Assembly: GCA_035650255.1 (NCBI GenBank)
Contig: DASRIA010000003.1
Span: forward strand, 1 to 39,818
Length of the DNA stretch: 39,818 nucleotides
Origin: DASRIA01 sp035650255
GTDB taxonomy: Bacteria > Actinomycetota > Thermoleophilia > Solirubrobacterales > JBBDJG01
Direction: 5' to 3'
The notes under the pieces were generated by a model that was given only the letters and a program-made list of their open reading frames with translations, did not search any database and had not been told where the DNA came from. This document shows, in pieces, positions 34,746 through 39,818 of this stretch. A program made the translations under genes and the position numbers. The number at the start of each line of letters is the position of its first letter. Position 1 is the stretch's first letter.

Positions 34746-35350
34746 ACGCCCTCCGCAAGTTTTGCGCGCATCTTGTCCATCGCCAGTCGCATCCTTCCCT
34801 TCACCGTCCCGAGCGGCATGCCGAGCGCCTCCGCGATCTCGGCATGCGTGAGCCCTCCGAAATAGGCTAGTTGGACGACCTTCACCTGGTCCTCGGGGAG
34901 CTCGCTGAGGACGCCGCGCACCTCGCGCGCGGTCTCGTGCCGCAGCGCCTCGGTGTCGGTGTGCTCGAAGCGCGATTCCTGCTCGGGCACCGACTCCAGG
35001 TCGAGGCTCACCGCGGGCGCCCGGCCGGCGTCGCGGCGCAGCACGTCGATCGCCCTGTTGCGGACCACGCCCAGGAGCCAGGTGCGCACGCTCCCGCGCG
35101 TGCGGTCGAACCGCGCGCCGCTGCGCCACACGGACAGGAAGGCCTCCTGGGCCACGTCCTCCGCCATGCCCCGGTCGCCGACGATCCGGTAGGCGAGCGA
35201 GTAGGCGGCACCGCCGTGGCGGTCGTAGACGATCTCGAACGCGTTCGGATCCTTCCGCTCGACCAGCGGCATCAAATCCTCGTCGGCGAGGCGCTGTAGG
35301 GATTCGACGTCCAAGTTTGTTCCGTGAGGCGCGCGTGGCGCGACTCTCAT
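34742..35350 (-). CDS. ECF sigma factor, SigK type
   Basis: A 202-residue ECF sigma factor. Region 2 includes AFEIVYDRHGGAAYSLAYRI and DVAQEAFLSVWRSG with WLLGVVRNRAIDVLRR. Region 4 includes VVQLAYFGGLTHAEIAEALG and MPLGTVKGRMRLAMDKMR. With an RskA-type partner downstream, it fits the SigK (ECF19-like) group; orthology to mycobacterial sigK is not shown. The ATG at 35350 lacks a ribosome-binding site; a GGGGC-TTC-GCCCC hairpin lies ten bases upstream. An in-frame TTG 12 codons in is an alternative start. It is divergent from the DUF4331 gene, a plausible target. Confidence 0.9.
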   Translation of the reverse strand: MRVAPRAPHGTNLDVESLQRLADEDLMPLVERKDPNAFEIVYDRHGGAAYSLAYRIVGDRGMAEDVAQEAFLSVWRSGARFDRTRGSVRTWLLGVVRNRAIDVLRRDAGRAPAVSLDLESVPEQESRFEHTDTEALRHETAREVRGVLSELPEDQVKVVQLAYFGGLTHAEIAEALGMPLGTVKGRMRLAMDKMRAKLAEGV

Positions 35351-35405
35351 GACTTTAGGTGGGGCGAAGCCCCGCGATGATCTCCAATACGTGAGCCGGC
35401 GCTGT

Positions 35406-35423
35406 CCGGATCAGCGTATCCGG
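35406..35423. promoter_or_regulatory. inverted repeat between the ECF and DUF4331 genes
   Basis: CCGGAT and ATCCGG, perfect six-base arms, flank CAGCGT in a 176-base divergent gap. A related GATCCG lies four bases beyond. The gap also holds a GGGGC-GAA-GCCCC hairpin at 35361-35373. These could bind a regulator of both directions. I could not assign -35/-10 boxes, and no riboswitch fold was recognised. Confidence 0.35.
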
Positions 35424-35526
35424 GAGTGATCCGCAGGCGGGGGGTGCGCGTAAGGGGCTAGCTGAAGGACGGGGGAGCCGGGAGGCCCCGCCCGTCGGAA
35501 GCGATGGAGGTCCCAAAGGAGGACAC

Positions 35527-37095
35527 ATGAAGAGGCTCTCGATCGTCGCCGCGTTGGTGGCAATCGTGGTAGCCGTGCCGCTCAGCATTGGCTCGAGCCA
35601 CAGAGAGGCACCGCTCACCTCGATTGACCCGACGGCCGACGACACGGACGTCTATGCCTTCACGGCGAAAGACGCGCCGGACGACCTGACGGTCGTCGCC
35701 GACTGGGTGCCGTTCGAGGACCCGGCGGGCGGCCCGAACTTCTACAAGTTCGACCAGAAGGCCCGGTACTACATCAACGTCGACAACACCGGTGACGGCA
35801 AGTACGACGTCCGCTACCGGTTCACGTTCAGGGACAAGTACGAGAACGGCGGAAGCTCGTTCCTGTACGCGCTCCCGGGCGTGTCGTCGATCGACGACCC
35901 GAAGCTCCTGCAGAAGCAGTTCTACAACGTGGAACGGCTGAGCTACGGGTACGCGCGCAGCGCGTCGGCGGCGAAGAACAAGAAGCACAAGTCGGGCAAG
36001 CACAAGTCGCGCAAGGGCAAGTCGCGCAAGCACAAGAGCAAGGGCCGCCACCGGTCCAAGCGGCGCGTGCTGCGCAGCGTGCGCACGATCGCCCGCAACG
36101 TTCCCGTCGCGCCCAACAACGTCGGGCCGAAGACGATCCCGGACTACGACAAGGTCGCCAACCAGGCGATCACGGATCTGCCGGGCGGCGGCAAGGTGTT
36201 CGCCGGCCAGCGTGACGACCCGTTCTTCGTGGATCTCGGCACGACCTTCGACGGGATCAACCTCGAGGGTCAAGCGGCACGGAAGAAGGCCGTCGACGAC
36301 CTCGCGGGCTACGGCGTCCACTCGATCGTCCTGCAGGTGCCCGAGGAGCACGTCACCAAGGACGGCGACGAGGTCGACTCCGCGAAGGACCGGAACGCAG
36401 TCGTGGGCGTGTGGGCCTCGACCGAGCGCAAGCGCGTCTCGGTGCTTGCCTCCGCGAGCCGTGACGACGATGGCGACGACCGCGGCCACGGCGACTACGT
36501 GCAGGTCTCGCGCCTCGCGAACCCGCTCGTGAACGAGGTCGTGATCCCGGTTGGCAAGAAGGACCAGTTCAACCGCACGACGCCTGACCGCGACGCCGAG
36601 CTGTACGGGCAGTTCGTGGTCAAGCCGGAGCTGGCAGCGGTCCTGAACCTGCTGTTCAACGTCGGCGCGCCCGAGAGCAACCGCCTGGACATCGTCCAGG
36701 CCGTGCTCCAGGGCATCCCGGGCCTGAACCAGCACGGTTCCGACCCGAAGAAGGCGAAGCCGGTCGACACCCTGAAGCTCAACCTCGGCGTTCCGCCGGC
36801 GGCCGACCCGCAGCCCCTCGGGGCCCTCGCGGGGGACCTCGCCGGATACCCGAACGGCCGCAGGCTGACCGACGACGTGGTCGACATCGCACTCCAGGTG
36901 GTGGCGGGCGAGCTCGCCGATCCGAAGGTGCTGGGCGCGGACGCCTGCAAGGCGCCCGCGAAGTGCCCGAACCCGACCAACCTCGGCGATGGCGTGCCCG
37001 GGAACGACAAGGCGTTCTCGAGCGGCTTCCCGTACGTGGTCGCATCCGACTCCGGGTTCGACGCCCGGATCAAGCGGGACTACCCGACGCCCTAG
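35527..37095 (+). CDS. secreted DUF4331 family protein with basic repeat insert
   Basis: A 522-residue exported protein. Residues 1-22 are a signal peptide or membrane anchor. The family motif SSHREAP follows at 23-29, and DUF4331 features run to the end (DVYAF, VNEVVIPVGKKDQFN, GRRLTDDVVDIALQ, GFPYVV). The biochemical role of DUF4331 is unknown. Residues 150-184 are a Lys/Arg/Ser/His-rich insert with four K-(H/G)-K-S-x pentapeptides at 153-172, not usual for the family. An ideal AAAGGAGG lies six bases before the ATG, suggesting high expression. It is first of three plus-strand genes with a TPR protein and a NicO transporter. Confidence 0.88.
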   Translation: MKRLSIVAALVAIVVAVPLSIGSSHREAPLTSIDPTADDTDVYAFTAKDAPDDLTVVADWVPFEDPAGGPNFYKFDQKARYYINVDNTGDGKYDVRYRFTFRDKYENGGSSFLYALPGVSSIDDPKLLQKQFYNVERLSYGYARSASAAKNKKHKSGKHKSRKGKSRKHKSKGRHRSKRRVLRSVRTIARNVPVAPNNVGPKTIPDYDKVANQAITDLPGGGKVFAGQRDDPFFVDLGTTFDGINLEGQAARKKAVDDLAGYGVHSIVLQVPEEHVTKDGDEVDSAKDRNAVVGVWASTERKRVSVLASASRDDDGDDRGHGDYVQVSRLANPLVNEVVIPVGKKDQFNRTTPDRDAELYGQFVVKPELAAVLNLLFNVGAPESNRLDIVQAVLQGIPGLNQHGSDPKKAKPVDTLKLNLGVPPAADPQPLGALAGDLAGYPNGRRLTDDVVDIALQVVAGELADPKVLGADACKAPAKCPNPTNLGDGVPGNDKAFSSGFPYVVASDSGFDARIKRDYPTP

Positions 37096-37111
37096 GCAGG
37101 GGCAGCCGGAA

Positions 37112-37137
37112 GGGGGCCTCCATCTCCGGGGGCCCCC
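37112..37137 (+). terminator. GC-rich hairpin after the DUF4331 gene
   Basis: GGGGGCC and GGCCCCC pair perfectly around a 12-base loop, 16 bases after the stop codon. There is no T-tract, so it may act as a partial terminator or an mRNA-stabilising stem that lowers expression of the downstream TPR gene relative to DUF4331. Confidence 0.4.
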
Positions 37138-37181
37138 ACTCCGGACTCAATCGAAAACTTCCACACCACTCAACTCCCACC

Positions 37182-38507
37182 ATGAACTTCACTCTCACCA
37201 GACCGAACCTGATCAAGCTCCTCCTCCCGCTGTTTGCCTTCGCCGCCACTTTCCTCGCGGTGAAGCTGATCGACTCGCCCTCCGGGAGGGGCACTGCGGG
37301 AGCGGGTGCCGGCGCGAGCGCGGGCGGCTTCGCCGACGCGCGCACGACCGACGAGCGCATCCGCTCCCTGCAGGCCGCCGTGAAGGGCGACACCTCACGC
37401 GCCGCGCCGTACGCGGCCCTCGGTGACGCGTACCTGCAGAAGGCGCGCGAGACCGCCGACCCGGCGCAGTACGCGCGTGCCGAGTCCGCGCTCCGGGCGG
37501 CGCTGCAGCGCGACTCGGGCGACGCGGGCGCCCTCACGGCGATGGGCTCGCTGGCGAACGCGCGCCACGACTTCCGCGCCGGGCTGCGCTACGGCGAGCG
37601 GGCCCGAGCGGCCGCGCCGGGAGTCGTGAAGCCGTACGGCGTGATCGTCGACGCCCAGGTCGAGCTGGGCCGCTACGAGGCGGCCGAGCGCACGCTGCAG
37701 CGGATGGTGGACCTGAAGCCGAACCTCGACTCCTACGCGCGCGTGTCCTACTTCCGCGAGCTGCACGGCGACGTCGCCGGTGCCGTCGCGGCCATGCGGC
37801 TGGCGGTGTCGGCGGCGGGGGACGCGCGCGAGAACCTCGCCTACGTCCAGACGCTGCTCGGCAACCTGGAGCTGGGCCGCGGACGCGCCGGCGCCGCCGA
37901 GCGCTCTTACCGGCTGGCGCTCTCCCGCTATCCCGGCTACGCGGCGGCGCAGGCCGGGCTGGCCCGTGTTGCGATCAGCGGCGGGGACCTCGCGGGCGCG
38001 ATCCGCCGCTACCGCGGGGTGGTCGCCCGCCTGCCCCTGCCGGAGTACGTGGCCGGCCTGGCCGAGACCGAGCTGGCCGCCGGCCGGCGGGGCGCGGCGC
38101 GCGAGCACCTCGCGCTGCTGGAGGTACAGCAGCGGCTGCTGCGCCGCGGCGGCGTGAACGTCGACGCGGAGCTGGCGATCTTCGAAGCCGATCACGGCCG
38201 CCCCGCCCGCGCCGTCGCGCTGGCCCGGCGCGCATACGTGGCCGCACCGAGCGTGCGCAATGCGGACGCGCTCGGCTGGGCGCTGACGCGCGACGGCGAC
38301 CCGCGGCAGGGCCTGCGCTACGCGATGCAGGCGCTGCGGCTCGGGTCGCGCGACGCGCTGTTCCTGTACCACGCCGGGATCGCAGCGCGTGACGGCGGCC
38401 GCCCCGGTCTTGCGCGGCGCCACCTGTCGCGGGCCCTCGCGGGCAACCCGCGCTTCGCGCCCCTACACGCTCCCCGGGCACGCCGCGCGCTGGAGGCGCT
38501 GCGATGA
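37182..38507 (+). CDS. membrane-anchored TPR-repeat protein
   Basis: A 441-residue protein. Residues 9-29 form one membrane segment (LIKLLLPLFAFAATFLAVKL). A Gly/Ala linker follows. From about residue 60 to the end there are helix-turn-helix units with TPR spacing (PYAALGDAYLQKA, LGNLELGRGRAGAAERSYRL, YAAAQAGLARVAISGGDLAG). TPR arrays serve as protein-docking scaffolds; the partner is probably made by the same gene group. No ribosome-binding site precedes the ATG, which sits 86 bases after the DUF4331 stop. An in-frame start at 36963 lies inside DUF4331 and is rejected. The stop overlaps the next start (ATGA). Confidence 0.85.
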   Translation: MNFTLTRPNLIKLLLPLFAFAATFLAVKLIDSPSGRGTAGAGAGASAGGFADARTTDERIRSLQAAVKGDTSRAAPYAALGDAYLQKARETADPAQYARAESALRAALQRDSGDAGALTAMGSLANARHDFRAGLRYGERARAAAPGVVKPYGVIVDAQVELGRYEAAERTLQRMVDLKPNLDSYARVSYFRELHGDVAGAVAAMRLAVSAAGDARENLAYVQTLLGNLELGRGRAGAAERSYRLALSRYPGYAAAQAGLARVAISGGDLAGAIRRYRGVVARLPLPEYVAGLAETELAAGRRGAAREHLALLEVQQRLLRRGGVNVDAELAIFEADHGRPARAVALARRAYVAAPSVRNADALGWALTRDGDPRQGLRYAMQALRLGSRDALFLYHAGIAARDGGRPGLARRHLSRALAGNPRFAPLHAPRARRALEALR

Positions 38508-39818
38508 AGCGCGCGTTGCTCGTCACTGTCGTACTGCTGCTGGGCGCGTTCGGCACCGGCGAGGCGGTCGCGCACCCGCTCGGCAACTTCTCGGTCAACC
38601 ACCTGACGCAGGTCGAGGTCTCGCGCGACCGCGTGGACGCGCTCTACATACTCGACCAGGCCGAGATCCCGACGTTCCAGGAGCGCGGCCTCTCCCCCGC
38701 CGCCGTGCTCGCCCGCAAGCGCGCGGAGGTGGAGCAGGGTCTGACGCTGCGCGTCGACGGAAATCCCGTCGCTCTGCGCCCGGCGGGCAAACCGCGCATC
38801 GCGTTCCCCGCGGGACAAGGCGGACTGAAGGTGACGCGCGTCGAGGTCCCGCTGAGCGCGGCCGTCGACGAGCCGCGCCGCGTGGAGCTGCGCGACCGGA
38901 CCTTCGACGGGCGCGCCGGCTGGAAGGCGATCGTCGCGCGACCGGGGGAAGGCACCGCCGTGCGCTCGACCGCGCCGTCGGGCGATCCCACGAACGGGCT
39001 GCGCGCCTATCCGGAGGAGTCGCTGTCGAGCCCGGTCGCCCAGACGACCGCGGCCTTCTCGGTGCGGCCGGGGGGCGGCACGCTTGCCGCGCCGGCCGGC
39101 CCCGGGCGCGGTGAGACGACCACGAGCCGCGGCGGCAGCGAGGGCCTCACCGGGGTGTTCAGCGACGCGGCCGCGGGCGAGGGCGTGTTGCTGCTCCTGC
39201 TGCTGGCGGCGTTCGGGTGGGGCGCGCTGCACGCGCTCTCCCCCGGCCACGGGAAGGCGATGGTGGCCGCCTACTTGATCGGCACGCGGGGGACGCCCAG
39301 GCATGCGATCGCGCTCGGAGCGGTCGTGACGTTCACGCACACGATCGGCGTGTTCGCGCTCGGCCTCGTGACACTGCTGCTGTCGCAGTACGTGCTGCCG
39401 GAGGACCTGTTCCCGTGGCTGAACCTCGCCTCCGGGCTGCTCGTGGTGATCGTGGGAGTCGGCGTGCTGCGCTCGCGCGTGCGGTGGGCACGCCAGGGGA
39501 GCGCGGGCGCGCACGGCTCCCACGGTGACCACGAACACCCGCACGATCACGCGCGCGGGCACGGTCACTCCCACGCGCACGGGCATCACCATCATTCACA
39601 CGACATCCCGGACCGCGTGACGTGGAAGGGGCTGATCGGGATGGGCGCCGCGGCCGGGCTGATCCCCTGCCCGTCCGCGCTGGTGGTCCTGCTGGGCGCT
39701 GTCGCTCAGGGCCAGATCGCGCTCGGGATGCTGCTGATCGTCGCCTTCAGCGCGGGCCTGGCGCTCACGCTGACCGTGCTTGGGCTGGCCGTCGTGCTCG
39801 CATCGCGGGCGCTCCAGC
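38504..39818 (+). CDS. NicO-family nickel/cobalt transporter (partial, cut by window end)
   Basis: At least 438 codons, open to the window edge. Residues 1-23 are a signal peptide ending AVA, then HPLGNFSVNH begins an outer domain to about 215. The membrane part starts near 228 with LLLLLLAAFGWGALHALSPGHGKAMVAAYLIG, holding the HALSPGHGK metal motif (split here as HALSPGHGK). A His/Asp/Gly-rich loop with runs such as HGHSHAHGHHHHSH lies near residues 340-367, typical of metal sensing or handling. LIPCPSALVVLL follows. The family moves Ni2+ or Co2+, inward or outward. It overlaps the TPR gene by four bases. No cobalamin riboswitch was recognised upstream. Confidence 0.9.
   Translation, partial: MKRALLVTVVLLLGAFGTGEAVAHPLGNFSVNHLTQVEVSRDRVDALYILDQAEIPTFQERGLSPAAVLARKRAEVEQGLTLRVDGNPVALRPAGKPRIAFPAGQGGLKVTRVEVPLSAAVDEPRRVELRDRTFDGRAGWKAIVARPGEGTAVRSTAPSGDPTNGLRAYPEESLSSPVAQTTAAFSVRPGGGTLAAPAGPGRGETTTSRGGSEGLTGVFSDAAAGEGVLLLLLLAAFGWGALHALSPGHGKAMVAAYLIGTRGTPRHAIALGAVVTFTHTIGVFALGLVTLLLSQYVLPEDLFPWLNLASGLLVVIVGVGVLRSRVRWARQGSAGAHGSHGDHEHPHDHARGHGHSHAHGHHHHSHDIPDRVTWKGLIGMGAAAGLIPCPSALVVLLGAVAQGQIALGMLLIVAFSAGLALTLTVLGLAVVLASRALQ

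Noticed and set aside
35351..35526. Cobalamin or nickel riboswitch ahead of the NicO gene group
   Set aside because: Conserved box elements are not visible; only short hairpins and a dyad are present.

Overview
The window is high-GC, gene-dense bacterial chromosome. It most likely comes from the Actinomycetota, and probably from class Thermoleophilia (Solirubrobacterales-like). Reasons: two RpoD-type sigma factors with actinobacterial signatures, an RskA-type anti-sigma factor, an AbiEi/DUF559 protein, FolE2, a PAS-GAF-PP2C phosphatase, secreted proteins with cysteine-bearing Ig-like modules, and a DUF4331-TPR-NicO gene group. This placement is inference from gene content and composition; there is no rRNA in the window.

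Layout. 1-6.4 kb: an alpha/beta hydrolase, tRNA-Thr(GGT), a secreted CocE/S15-type peptidase-esterase, a DUF559 nuclease-like protein, a cytoplasmic alpha/beta hydrolase and an SRAP (HMCES/YedK-type) protein. 6.4-13.6 kb: two tandem, highly similar genes for secreted GNS-like sulfatases fused to Ig-like modules and a seven-bladed propeller. 13.9-24.0 kb: a tightly coupled plus-strand run encoding a glycosyltransferase-like protein, a 1280-residue GT4/GT2/GT2 protein, a 1079-residue methyltransferase/methyltransferase/GT2/methyltransferase protein, a sulfotransferase and a PhyH dioxygenase. It is met head-on by a second PhyH dioxygenase and a hexapeptide acyltransferase. 25.7-31.7 kb: tRNA-Tyr(GTA), the primary sigma factor, folE2, an acetyltransferase, a group-2 sigma factor with pgsA, and a LigC-like ATP-dependent DNA ligase. 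31.8-39.8 kb: a SnoaL-like protein, a PAS-GAF-PP2C phosphatase, an ECF sigma/anti-sigma pair, then a divergent DUF4331, TPR and NicO nickel/cobalt transporter group cut by the window end.

How the genes may work together. The 13.9-24.6 kb block looks like a machine for building and decorating a cell-surface or secreted glycan by chain assembly, O-methylation, sulfation, oxidation and acetylation. Two exported sulfatases of the N-acetylglucosamine-6-sulfatase type lie directly beside it. The most interesting hypothesis is therefore a paired system that makes and remodels a sulfated, methylated surface glycan. Sulfation and desulfation enzymes side by side is seen in the sequence; a shared substrate is inference.

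Unusual expression features recur. Both sulfatases appear to start at CTG behind a strong ribosome-binding site and a conserved leader. A dioxygenase gene starts six bases after a tRNA. Small hairpins cover the start codons of the DUF559 and pgsA genes.
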